Of a stretch of DNA of 18,819 bases, positions 1-6,359 are shown piece by piece; positions within the stretch are counted from its first letter, which is position 1; each line of letters begins with the position of its first letter. The position numbers and the translations under genes were made by a program. Under the pieces are notes generated by a model. It made no database searches. It saw nothing but the letters and a program-made list of their open reading frames with translations, and was not told the origin of the DNA. This DNA comes from Chloroflexota bacterium (GTDB taxonomy: Bacteria > Chloroflexota > Anaerolineae > UBA4142): the NCBI GenBank assembly GCA_023380675.1, contig JAMCRS010000303.1, positions 1-18,819 on the forward strand. The letters run 5' to 3'.

Positions 1-1
1 G

Positions 2-118
2 ATCGTAGGGCTCGTAGTCAGACTGGGATGGACTAATCTCCCTGAAGCGCGGCGCTATTTCGACGCTCATCCGGCCAAGGCGCAACAGCTTGTCCTACGC
101 AGGTTGTCTGACTTTTGA
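2..118 (+). CDS. C-terminal tail of an unidentified protein (5' end outside window)
   Basis: The frame starting at base 2 is open to a TGA at 116-118, while the other two plus frames hit stops early. The 38 visible residues end in ARRYFDAHPAKAQQLVLRRL followed by SDF, with a plausible mix of residues and mostly G/C third positions, so this is probably the true end of a gene entering from the left. The segment is too short to assign a family. It ends 72 bp before the PAC2 gene, which has its own promoter in the gap, so the two are probably not one obligatory transcript. It could also be a chance open frame in GC-rich DNA. Confidence 0.45.
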   Translation: MVGLVVRLGWTNLPEARRYFDAHPAKAQQLVLRRLSDF

Positions 119-146
119 GAAGCCGTGGCCCTGCGTGTCCCCACGA

Positions 147-174
147 TTGACTTTTGCCCGCGCCGCGATATACT
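147..174 (+). promoter_or_regulatory. Promoter of the PAC2-family gene
   Basis: TTGACT (147-152) and TATACT (169-174) are separated by 16 bp, a good sigma-70-type pair. Transcription would start near 181, giving a leader of only about 10 nt that consists mostly of the GGAG ribosome site (181-184) before the ATG at 191. Confidence 0.65.
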
Positions 175-190
175 GAAACTGGAGACCTGA

Positions 191-1108
191 ATGGACGAAC
201 TATTGGAGCTTTCGGAAAAACCGGTGGTCGAAGAGACCTACATGATCGCGGGGTGGCGTCAATGGGCCGACGCGGGCAACGTCTCTTCCGGTCTTCCGCA
301 ATACCTGATCGACGAAACCCACGCTCGCAAGATTGGTGAAATCCGCTCGGACCCCTTTTATTTGTTTCAGATTCCGGGAGCACAGCATTTCTTGAGGCCC
401 GAAGTCAAAATGCAGGAGGGATATCGGGTCGAGCTCAAGGCCCGAAAGAACGAGTTCTACTACAGCGGGGATTCGCACAAGGGTCTCGTCATCTTCCTCG
501 GCGACGAGCCGCACTTGAATGTCGAGCGTTACGCGCAAACCCTGTTCGGCGCGGCGAGTGAGCTAGGCGTGAAAAGGGTGGCCGCGATCGGCGGTGTCTA
601 CGCACCCGTGCCGTACTCCAAGGACCGCCAGATTTCCTGTTCCTACAGTCTGCCGCAGCTCAAGTCCGAGCTCGACGAGTACGCGGTCCAGTTCTCCAGC
701 TACGAAGGGGGCGTGAGCATCGGCACTTTTCTAGCCGATCAGGCCGAACGGCTGGGCATCGAATACATCGTCTTTTATCCGATCGTGCCGATGTACGATT
801 TCTCCCAGCTTTTTCCGCTCGTCGAAGCGATTACGATCGGCAACGATTCCAAGGCCTGGTTCGACGTCATGCGGCGACTGAACTATATGTTCAAGCTCGG
901 CATCGACCTGGCCGATCTCGAGCAGCGCAGTCGCGAGCTGATCCGCTCGGTCGCCAGCCAGATCGACGCGCTCGAACAAAAGGTACCACAAGCCCAGGTG
1001 CGCGAGTACATGGACAAGGTCAATGCCGGGTTTACCGAAATGTCGTTCATGCCGCTGGACGACGCATGGGAAGCTGGCTTGAAAGACCTGTTCGAGGACC
1101 CGGAATAG
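191..1108 (+). CDS. PAC2-family protein (proteasome assembly chaperone-like)
   Basis: The 305-aa product matches the bacterial PAC2 family, relatives of the archaeal/eukaryotic proteasome assembly chaperone 2; the biochemical role of bacterial members is not settled. Visible family-like stretches are MIAGWRQWADAGN (18-30), LGDEPHLN (103-110), AAIGGVYAPVPYS (131-143) and YEGGVSIGTFL (171-181), forming an alpha/beta domain over roughly residues 5-235. A charged, probably helical C-terminal part (238-275) follows. No signal peptide or membrane segment is seen, so it should be cytoplasmic. The start is supported by GGAG six bases upstream of ATG and by the promoter at 147-174. The gene is monocistronic: it is followed by a strong hairpin terminator and a convergent gene. 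No proteasome gene lies in this window, so a proteasome link cannot be argued from context. Confidence 0.85.
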   Translation: MDELLELSEKPVVEETYMIAGWRQWADAGNVSSGLPQYLIDETHARKIGEIRSDPFYLFQIPGAQHFLRPEVKMQEGYRVELKARKNEFYYSGDSHKGLVIFLGDEPHLNVERYAQTLFGAASELGVKRVAAIGGVYAPVPYSKDRQISCSYSLPQLKSELDEYAVQFSSYEGGVSIGTFLADQAERLGIEYIVFYPIVPMYDFSQLFPLVEAITIGNDSKAWFDVMRRLNYMFKLGIDLADLEQRSRELIRSVASQIDALEQKVPQAQVREYMDKVNAGFTEMSFMPLDDAWEAGLKDLFEDPE

Positions 1109-1143
1109 AACGCATAGATCGACCCTATCCGATCGCGTGAACC

Positions 1144-1183
1144 ACAATGCGCGGCTCTCAAAACGAGCCGCGCATTGTCTTTC
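1144..1183. terminator. Bidirectional hairpin terminator between convergent genes
   Basis: A perfect 14-bp inverted repeat (1144-1157 and 1165-1178) encloses a 7-nt loop TCAAAAC. On the plus strand CTTTCC follows, fitting an intrinsic terminator for the PAC2 gene. The hairpin also lies about 30 bp past the stop of the convergent minus-strand gene (stop at 1208-1210). It can serve that gene too, although no T-run follows on that strand. Confidence 0.75.
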
Positions 1184-1207
1184 CAAAACGTGTTGGAAGC
1201 TGATCGG

Positions 1208-2887
1208 TTAGCGGCCCGGCGTCGCCGTTGCAGTTGGCGTTGCGCTCGGCGCCGGCGTAGTGCTCTGTGTCGGCGTCACCGTCGTCGGCGGCGGCGAGGT
1301 CGGCGTGGGACTGGGTGTCATGGTCGGCGTCGGAGGTGCCTTGTAACCCTCAAAACTAAGGTTGTCGAGATTCAGCAGCATCTCGCGTGCGCCGATCGCC
1401 CATTTCTTCCACGCCCGAAAATACACTGTCAGGGTCTCACTCGGAGCGAGCAGCACGTAGGAGAACGAGTTTATCTTCGTGGGCGACTCGCGATAGTCCA
1501 CGTGGCCCCAGGGGATCATTTGCCAGTTCGAGACACTGCTCCATCCGCCGCAGTCCGGGCTCGCCCCCGACCCATAGCCCCATTCCGCGACGTAACTCCA
1601 GTCGTCGAGGTGCACCGGGTCTTCGATCTCGCTGATGCGCAGCAGCCCTCGACCGTCGACGTAGTACGAGGCCCCGGGCGTCAGTCCGCTCACCACCTGG
1701 CAGATGCCGGCATACCGATCGGGCTCCTGGTACGGGTCGTGCTCCCCGTACATCGTCGTATTGATCTCGATCAGCTGCGAGTGACTGCCGCCCGCCACCA
1801 CCGGCGGCCAATTGTCGTCGTAAGGGGCTTGAGAGACGTCGCGTCCGCCGTTGTTGAAAAAGCCCCAGGCGTTTGCGATCGCGCTCCCTACAAAGCCCCC
1901 CTCGAAATTCCCATTCCGGAAAAACTCGGCGATCGGCTGAACGTCGATCGTGCTCGTCACCGTCGTCGTCGTTCCAAACTGGTTTTGCGCTTGGAGCGTG
2001 AGTGTATGCGTGCCCGAGATCGCCGGCGTCCACGCAAAATCCGTTTGCTCACTCAGCGGCCCGACCGCGTGATCGACGCTCGCTGCCAGCTTGTCGTCGT
2101 CGAACAGCTTGAGCGACGGGATGCCGACGGTGTCGGTCGCCACGACATGCACCGGAAACGGCTTACCCGTGTAAACGAACGTCGGCCATTTCACGTCGAC
2201 TTGCGGCGGCCCGTTGACGCCGTAGAGCAGCCCGTTCAGACTGATGCCGTCGAGGTTGACGAACAGGTCTCGGAAATTGGTCCCGAACTTTTTGAGCGCG
2301 CGGACGAACAGCGTGATCCGGTCCGAAGGCGCCGTAAACGCCGTCGTGTAGCTGGAGAGAGGGCCGGGTTTCTGCCAGTCGTACGTGTTTTGCCATGGCA
2401 CGTCCTTCCAGGCTACCGCGCCCCAGTCCGTCCGGCCGGTCGGGTCGATCCCCCATTGGACGATGTAGCTCCAGTTGTTCATGTCTGGATCGTCCGGCAG
2501 AACCCGTAGCATGCCGCGCAATGTCAGGGTATAGCTGGTCCCCGCGGCGACCGCGACCGTCTGGTAGATCCCGGCGTACCGCTCCGGCTCGGTCGCATAG
2601 TAATTCATCGTGCTGATCTCGATCAGCTGCGAATGGCCGCCGTCAAAGGCGAATGCGGGAGCGGTGTCGTCCTGAAAATGATAGAACGCCGATCCGCCGT
2701 TGTCGAAGCCGACCCAGTTCGCCGCGACGCCGTTCGGCTCGAACCCTTCCTCGAACGAGCCGTTGCTCAATCGATCGCCGTACCCGCCGGCGCGCACCCT
2801 TGTCGCAGTCACGCCGACGACCACCGACGCGGCGAGCGCAATGAGGAATATTCGGAAAGGTGTGAGGTGTTGAATGGTCCGCCGCAT
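1208..2887 (-). CDS. Secreted protein with two carbohydrate-binding-like repeats and a Thr/Pro tail
   Basis: The 559-aa protein begins with a signal-peptide-like segment (hydrophobic 12-27, probable cleavage near ATRVRAGG). Two homologous domains follow. Repeat 1 (about 41-218) opens NGSFEEGF and closes NLDGISLNG; repeat 2 (about 324-514) opens NGNFEGGF and closes NLDNLSFEG. Both contain HSQLIEI, ERYAGI or DRYAGI, a DDWSY/NNWSY element and RALKK/RAWKK. This layout resembles beta-sandwich carbohydrate-binding modules (CBM4/9-like); the ligand is not identifiable. An Ig-like segment (226-318) separates them. The last 45 residues are a Thr/Pro/Ser linker of the kind that usually joins domains, but here the protein simply ends, with no LPxTG or membrane anchor. 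No catalytic domain is evident. GGGAG lies six bases before the ATG. It sits 89 bp downstream of the DUF6788-like gene and may be read from that promoter. Confidence 0.75.
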   Translation of the reverse strand: MRRTIQHLTPFRIFLIALAASVVVGVTATRVRAGGYGDRLSNGSFEEGFEPNGVAANWVGFDNGGSAFYHFQDDTAPAFAFDGGHSQLIEISTMNYYATEPERYAGIYQTVAVAAGTSYTLTLRGMLRVLPDDPDMNNWSYIVQWGIDPTGRTDWGAVAWKDVPWQNTYDWQKPGPLSSYTTAFTAPSDRITLFVRALKKFGTNFRDLFVNLDGISLNGLLYGVNGPPQVDVKWPTFVYTGKPFPVHVVATDTVGIPSLKLFDDDKLAASVDHAVGPLSEQTDFAWTPAISGTHTLTLQAQNQFGTTTTVTSTIDVQPIAEFFRNGNFEGGFVGSAIANAWGFFNNGGRDVSQAPYDDNWPPVVAGGSHSQLIEINTTMYGEHDPYQEPDRYAGICQVVSGLTPGASYYVDGRGLLRISEIEDPVHLDDWSYVAEWGYGSGASPDCGGWSSVSNWQMIPWGHVDYRESPTKINSFSYVLLAPSETLTVYFRAWKKWAIGAREMLLNLDNLSFEGYKAPPTPTMTPSPTPTSPPPTTVTPTQSTTPAPSATPTATATPGR

Positions 2888-2976
2888 GATGGACTCCCGG
2901 CTTCGAGGCTTTCCGGCACAGGCTCCGGGCGTTCGCCGATTCGGTCCGTTCGATAGCGTGACGACTGTCGCAGCCG

Positions 2977-3327
2977 CTAGGTCTTTTTCTTATCGAGCTT
3001 GGCGCGGCGCTTACCCTCGTAGACTTGGCGCGCGCTCTCTGGCAGGACGCGTCCTACATAGCGCGAGCGCGTCCGGCCTCCTTCCTTCCAATAGGCGTAC
3101 CAGTACGGCCCGTGCGGGCAGCGCGTGCAGTTCGCCTTGCCGCAGCGCACCGTCTCGTATCGAAACGTGATGGAGCCGAACGATTGCTCGGCGTGCACCG
3201 CCGGCCGCGGCATGCTTGCGCGCCGCTCTTGGACGACGCGGCGCAGCCGTTCGTCGATCGCGCGCAACTGCTGGATTTCTTTATCGGAGAGCTTGGAAAG
3301 AGGGCTGGGTTTCTTCGGTCGCGGCAT
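2977..3327 (-). CDS. Small Cys-rich DUF6788-like protein
   Basis: The 116-aa basic protein has a charged, probably helical N-terminal half (10-38) and a characteristic segment, CGKANCTRCPHGPYWYAYW (62-80), followed by KEGGRTRSRYVGR (81-93). From memory this matches the family catalogued as DUF6788, whose hallmark is CGKxNC...HGPYWY.YW...GR.RS.Y.G. C62, C67, C70 and H72 could bind a metal; that is inference. The tail is very Lys/Arg rich (KRRAKLDKKKT), and no membrane segment is present. Function is unknown; basic charge and the Cys cluster suggest nucleic-acid binding. AAGG lies about nine bases before the ATG, and a very strong promoter with a symmetric operator lies at 3370-3415, so the gene is probably repressible and possibly autoregulated. 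The secreted repeat protein lies downstream on the same strand. Confidence 0.7.
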   Translation of the reverse strand: MPRPKKPSPLSKLSDKEIQQLRAIDERLRRVVQERRASMPRPAVHAEQSFGSITFRYETVRCGKANCTRCPHGPYWYAYWKEGGRTRSRYVGRVLPESARQVYEGKRRAKLDKKKT

Positions 3328-3369
3328 GGTGGACTACCTTGTCGGCGGCGAACGGGCGTTGGGCAAAAG

Positions 3370-3415
3370 CTTAGGTAACTAGCGGCATTATACCACGCGT
3401 TACCTAAGAGGTCAA
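3370..3415 (-). promoter_or_regulatory. Strong promoter with inverted-repeat operator for the DUF6788-like gene
   Basis: On the minus strand TTGACC (3415-3410) is separated by exactly 17 bp from TATAAT (3392-3387), which is preceded by TGG, an extended -10. A perfect 10-bp inverted repeat overlaps this: CTTAGGTAAC at 3370-3379 and GTTACCTAAG at 3399-3408, centres 29 bp apart. One arm fills the spacer next to -35 and the other covers the expected start site near 3380. A dimeric protein bound here would block RNA polymerase. The leader would be about 53 nt. Confidence 0.75.
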
Positions 3416-3464
3416 GCGCGAAATCCTCGTCACTCCTCGTTCTCGCATCGTTACATGGCTACGC

Positions 3465-3517
3465 GTAAAAAATGCTTGCCGCTGGGATTCGCATAGTAAT
3501 CATCTCGCCGGCAAGCA
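3465..3517 (-). terminator. Terminator-like hairpin on the minus strand with no known gene upstream
   Basis: Nine-bp arms TGCTTGCCG (3473-3481) and CGGCAAGCA (3509-3517) enclose 27 nt. Read on the minus strand the hairpin is followed at once by ATTTTTTACG (six T at 3472-3467), which is terminator architecture. No minus-strand gene was recognised between 3518 and 3715, so either an unannotated short transcript ends here or the hairpin isolates the downstream promoter at 3370-3415. The long loop lowers certainty. Confidence 0.4.
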
Positions 3518-3581
3518 AAACCCCGGCCCCAATTCGACCTGTTCCTTCGACTCAGAACGCAGTGGGGGCTGTCCAATTCAC

Positions 3582-3719
3582 GTGATTTGTGGTACGATCG
3601 AGAGAATCGCCGCGCGCGCCTGGACTATTCGCAAGCATCGCCGGCGCCTGCGTGCTTTTCCGCAACTCGAGCAACATTTCAGCCTGCTGTGGCAGGTCGG
3701 CTATAAGGAGGTCAGATGA
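3582..3719 (+). CDS. Possible 45-aa ORF overlapping the lipoprotein start
   Basis: A GTG at 3582 opens a 45-codon frame ending in a TGA (3717-3719) that overlaps the ATG of the lipoprotein gene as ATGA, a layout typical of translational coupling. The C-terminal part is basic, then WQVGYKEVR. Third codon positions are mostly G/C. There is no convincing ribosome site before the GTG, and the frame is open further upstream (to 3408) without a better start, so this may be chance. No family is recognised. A possible extended -10 for the region (TGG TACGAT, 3590-3598) lies inside the ORF, which argues against it. Confidence 0.2.
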   Translation: MICGTIERIAARAWTIRKHRRRLRAFPQLEQHFSLLWQVGYKEVR

Positions 3720-4414
3720 GTAGGAAGAGGAATGCGAACAAGGCTTGGCCGGGTCTTTGCCGGGCGCTCGCCCTCGCCGGGTTGGTTCTCACGTCGACGG
3801 CGTGCCTCACTGGCGGTCAACTGACGGCGTCGAGTACTCCAACCAACGTGGTTACCGCTCAGGCGACGAACACCCTCACGCCTACTCCGACTCGAGTGAT
3901 CGGCGTGGTCGAGGTCACCCCGACTCCCGTCGTCGAGACCTGGCAGGGCACAATCCATAGCGAAACGACCGGAAATTATGGCGCCGCCGGCGTGTGCAGC
4001 GGCGAGGCCTGGGATATGCAGTTTCAGATTCAAGTCGCCGGCGACGCTAGCCTGACCGGCAAAGGGACCGGAACGATCGCCTCAATGCCTTCCTGTTCCG
4101 GTCCGGGCTTTACAGACAACAACTATGTTTCTCATGAGGCGAAGAATCTACAATTCAGCGTCCGCGGAAGCCGAAAGGACAACGAATTCGGCCTGCAGTT
4201 CACGGAAACCGGCATCGACGGATCGACCGCGGGGCTGATCAACTACAGCCTGCTACTCTCGGCCAGCGCGAGCCCGCCGCTTCTCGTCGTTCCCATCACA
4301 GGGCCCTCTACCGCGTCTGGCCAGACGAGCGTAACCGTCCCCGTACCGGCGAGCGACGGTGGCACGGCGGTCGGCAAACACAAAGTCACCCTGACGTGTA
4401 CCTCGTGCAAATAG
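3716..4414 (+). CDS. Putative lipoprotein with Thr-Pro linker
   Basis: The 232-aa product starts with a basic n-region (MSRKRNANK), a hydrophobic core (16-27) and a lipobox-like STAC with the lipidated Cys at 30, so it should be tethered to the outer face of the membrane. A low-complexity linker rich in Thr, Pro and Val (35-72, with TPTPT) leads to an all-beta-looking domain from about WQGTIHSETT (76-85) to the end. That domain has four cysteines (C94, C127, C228, C231); the last pair forms CTSCK at the very C-terminus. No family is recognised and the function is unknown. The start is decided by a near-perfect TAAGGAGGT (3704-3712) four bases before the ATG. Its last 20 codons, stop and downstream hairpin lie in a 99-bp tandem duplication. 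Confidence 0.7.
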   Translation: MSRKRNANKAWPGLCRALALAGLVLTSTACLTGGQLTASSTPTNVVTAQATNTLTPTPTRVIGVVEVTPTPVVETWQGTIHSETTGNYGAAGVCSGEAWDMQFQIQVAGDASLTGKGTGTIASMPSCSGPGFTDNNYVSHEAKNLQFSVRGSRKDNEFGLQFTETGIDGSTAGLINYSLLLSASASPPLLVVPITGPSTASGQTSVTVPVPASDGGTAVGKHKVTLTCTSCK

Positions 4415-4549
4415 GCAGCCGCTGCCCTTTGACCCTTTTGCGTTCCAACCAGTGACGCTGGCACGGCGGTCGGCAAACACAAAGTCACCCTGACGTGTAC
4501 CTCGTGCAAATAGGCAGCCGCTGCCCTTTGACCCTTTTGCGTTCCAACC
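4352..4549. repeat. Two-copy 99-bp tandem duplication across a gene end
   Basis: Bases 4352-4450 and 4451-4549 are near-identical copies of a 99-bp unit; differences are confined to the first eight or so bases (C4354/T4453, G4359/C4458). AGTGACGC at 4550-4557 begins a third copy. Each unit holds the last 20 codons of the lipoprotein gene, its TAG stop and a small GGCAGC-C-GCTGCC hairpin followed by a T-rich stretch. The length is divisible by three, so the second copy stays in frame but behind the stop codon. The near-absence of differences points to a recent event. Confidence 0.9.
4414..4437 (+). terminator. Weak terminator-like hairpin after the lipoprotein gene
   Basis: GGCAGC (4414-4419) and GCTGCC (4421-4426) pair around a single base (in practice a 5-bp stem with a 3-nt loop), followed by CTTTGACCCTTTT. 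The same element recurs 99 bp downstream (4513-4536) because of the duplication, giving two tandem weak terminators. Confidence 0.35.
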
Positions 4550-4688
4550 AGTGACGCCGTATATCGTGCTCGCAGGTTAGACTGCGAGGCGTCTCACCCA
4601 ATACGTGGGATTCGAGCCATCCGCCGACTAGATACGCGGCGTCCTGTCTTTAGGACTTGCGTTGCAGAGGCCCATCCTTGCGCGCCGT
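4550..4688. other. Convergent intergenic stretch with one hairpin
   Basis: This gap separates the ends of the lipoprotein gene (plus) and the GT51 gene (minus). It contains a 7-bp hairpin, CTCGCAG (4569-4575) and CTGCGAG (4582-4588) around GTTAGA, without a T-run. Nothing else interpretable is seen. Confidence 0.4.
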
Positions 4689-5447
4689 TCAAGGTGAAGG
4701 AGACTCGATTACTGCCTCCGCCGCAAGGCGTTCGCTCGCCGTGATGTACTTGACTCTGCTCATGGTTCCCAGAACCACCTTTGTTTCCCTGATGGCCGCC
4801 TCAGGATGATCGGCATAGTAACCCGGAGCGTTGAGTAAGCCGGCCAAATACGCTGCCTGGCCGAGAGTCAACCGGTCAGGTGAAACGCCAAAATAGCGTT
4901 CGCTCGCCTGGCCTATCCCTCGCGCGTGCGGACCATAGATCACTTCGTTCAGGTACATCTCGAGGATGGCGTTCTTGGAGTAACGCACTGTGATAAACAA
5001 GGCCAGTGCCTTGGTGGCAACATCGGTTTGAATCGAGTCGATGTCGCGAAAATACACGTTCTTGGCAAGTTGCTCCGTGATCGTGCTGGCACCTTGACGC
5101 TGCCTGAGCACCAGTGTATAGAACACCGCCCGGACGGTCCCCCTCAGATCGACTCCGCTGTTGGAATAAAAGCGCTCGTCTTGCGACGAAATGGCGGCCT
5201 CTCGCACGAATGGGCTGATTTGGTCCAGGGTCGTGTACGGAGCGCTCGCATTGGCCAACGTCTGATCGATTCGTTCGGGCATTGTCCCGACGACCTCGAG
5301 GGCGCGGACGCCGAGAACCAACCCGGCGATTGCGGAAGCAATTACGGCTGAGGCGATTATCACCGTGAGCGTCCGTTTGTTTTTGCGCCCTCCGGTCGCT
5401 TCCGAGCCGGCAGCCCGCGATAAACCATGCGATTCTTCGATCGACAT
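4689..5447 (-). CDS. Membrane-anchored GT51 peptidoglycan glycosyltransferase domain, probably degenerate
   Basis: The 252-aa protein has a short cytoplasmic N-terminus, one membrane helix (about 28-46) and a GT51 domain (about 70-235), like a monofunctional transglycosylase with no penicillin-binding domain. Family motifs are visible: DERFYSNSGVD (90-100), GASTITEQLAKN (119-130), SKNAILEMYLNEVIYG (157-172), SERYFG (182-187) and R220...VVL. In active GT51 enzymes, which polymerise lipid II outside the membrane, motif 1 is EDxxFxxHxGxD and motif 3 RKxxE. Here the motif 1 Glu is Gln (Q89, codon CAA), the His is Asn (N95), and motif 3 aligns with TDVAT (141-145), so the second Glu is Thr. It is therefore probably inactive or much altered. 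The gene lies 91 bp after kdpE on the same strand and may be cotranscribed. The start has no strong ribosome site. Confidence 0.8.
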   Translation of the reverse strand: MSIEESHGLSRAAGSEATGGRKNKRTLTVIIASAVIASAIAGLVLGVRALEVVGTMPERIDQTLANASAPYTTLDQISPFVREAAISSQDERFYSNSGVDLRGTVRAVFYTLVLRQRQGASTITEQLAKNVYFRDIDSIQTDVATKALALFITVRYSKNAILEMYLNEVIYGPHARGIGQASERYFGVSPDRLTLGQAAYLAGLLNAPGYYADHPEAAIRETKVVLGTMSRVKYITASERLAAEAVIESPSP

Positions 5448-5538
5448 TACGCTTCAACCCGTCCGTTCGCGGTCCTGGCCGCTAGGCCGCCGCTGGCAGA
5501 GGTCCTGACTACCGCCAGCTGCTAACATTGTGATTTCC

Positions 5539-6234
5539 TCACTCCACCTTGAGCCGGTATCCAACCCCCAGTTCGGTCGTCAGATATCGCGGGCGCGTCG
5601 GATCCACTTCGAGCTTGTGCCGGAGCTGGGTCATATAGACGCGGAGGTACTGGCTCTCTTCTGCGTAGGCCGGCCCCCATACTTCCTTGAGCAGTTGGCG
5701 ATGCGTGACCACTTTGCCGGCGTAGCGAATTAACGTCGTCAGCAACCTGTATTCGATCGGGGTGAGATGGACCTCGTTCCCTCCCATAAAGACCTGCCGT
5801 TTTCCCAGATCGACTTTCAAATCGCCGGCCGCAAACAACGGGTCCTGCTTTTCACCCACGTGGTTACTATGCCTCAGGATAACCCGAATGCGTGCAAGCA
5901 GTTCGCTCACGCCGAACGGCTTGGTCAAATAGTCGTCGGCCCCCGCGTCGAGGGCGGCGACCTTGTCACTCTCTTGCCCACGGGCGGACAGGACGATAAT
6001 AGGCAGCATCGTCCATTCGCGCAATTGCCGAATGACTTCCAGGCCATCCAGATCGGGTAGGCCCAGGTCGAGAATCATCAGGTCGGGCTGCTTCGAAACG
6101 GTTTGTTCCAAGGCTTGCCGCGCCGTCGTGGCTTCGAGGAACCGGTAACCATGATTCGCGAGCGTTGTTCGCAGAAAACGGCGAATCGGCAGTTCGTCCT
6201 CGACGGCGAGTATCATAGGTTCGTGGTCGGTCAT
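5539..6234 (-). CDS. kdpE: KdpE, OmpR-family response regulator
   Basis: The 231-aa protein is a receiver plus winged-helix regulator. The receiver (6-120) has the acidic cluster E12/D13, phosphoacceptor D56 in LMILDLGLPD, S83 and K105 in the YLTKPF motif. The DNA-binding domain (about 135-230) has HLTPIEYRLL and the recognition-helix region ESQYLRVYMTQLRHKLE typical of KdpE. Phosphorylated KdpE activates kdp transcription when K+ is scarce. It is the only response regulator seen here, although two complete KdpD kinases are present. It starts 125 bp downstream of kdpD1, a wide gap for a pair that is usually adjacent or overlapping. AAGGA lies just before the ATG. No promoter was recognised in the gap, and GT51 follows on the same strand. 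Confidence 0.93.
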   Translation of the reverse strand: MTDHEPMILAVEDELPIRRFLRTTLANHGYRFLEATTARQALEQTVSKQPDLMILDLGLPDLDGLEVIRQLREWTMLPIIVLSARGQESDKVAALDAGADDYLTKPFGVSELLARIRVILRHSNHVGEKQDPLFAAGDLKVDLGKRQVFMGGNEVHLTPIEYRLLTTLIRYAGKVVTHRQLLKEVWGPAYAEESQYLRVYMTQLRHKLEVDPTRPRYLTTELGVGYRLKVE

Positions 6235-6359
6235 AGATCCTTCGCGTTGTGCCTACCCGGCGTGAATCCAGCCTGCCCGTTTGGAAACGCGCGATCGCCG
6301 GCGGCGCACCAGGCCCTACGGTGTCGGGTATTCCTTCCGCGCCTCGACTTCGTTGTTTC

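Noticed and set aside
1175..2509. Long plus-strand open frame (444 codons), extremely Arg-rich
   Set aside because: It is antisense to the secreted repeat protein, whose signal peptide and repeats are coherent; the Arg/Val/Asp composition is typical of the reverse frame of a GC-rich gene.
4565..4640. tRNA-like look (hairpin at 4569-4588 and a GATTCGAG word near 4609)
   Set aside because: The anticodon-like stem has a 6-nt loop, the T-arm stem does not pair, and no acceptor stem was found.
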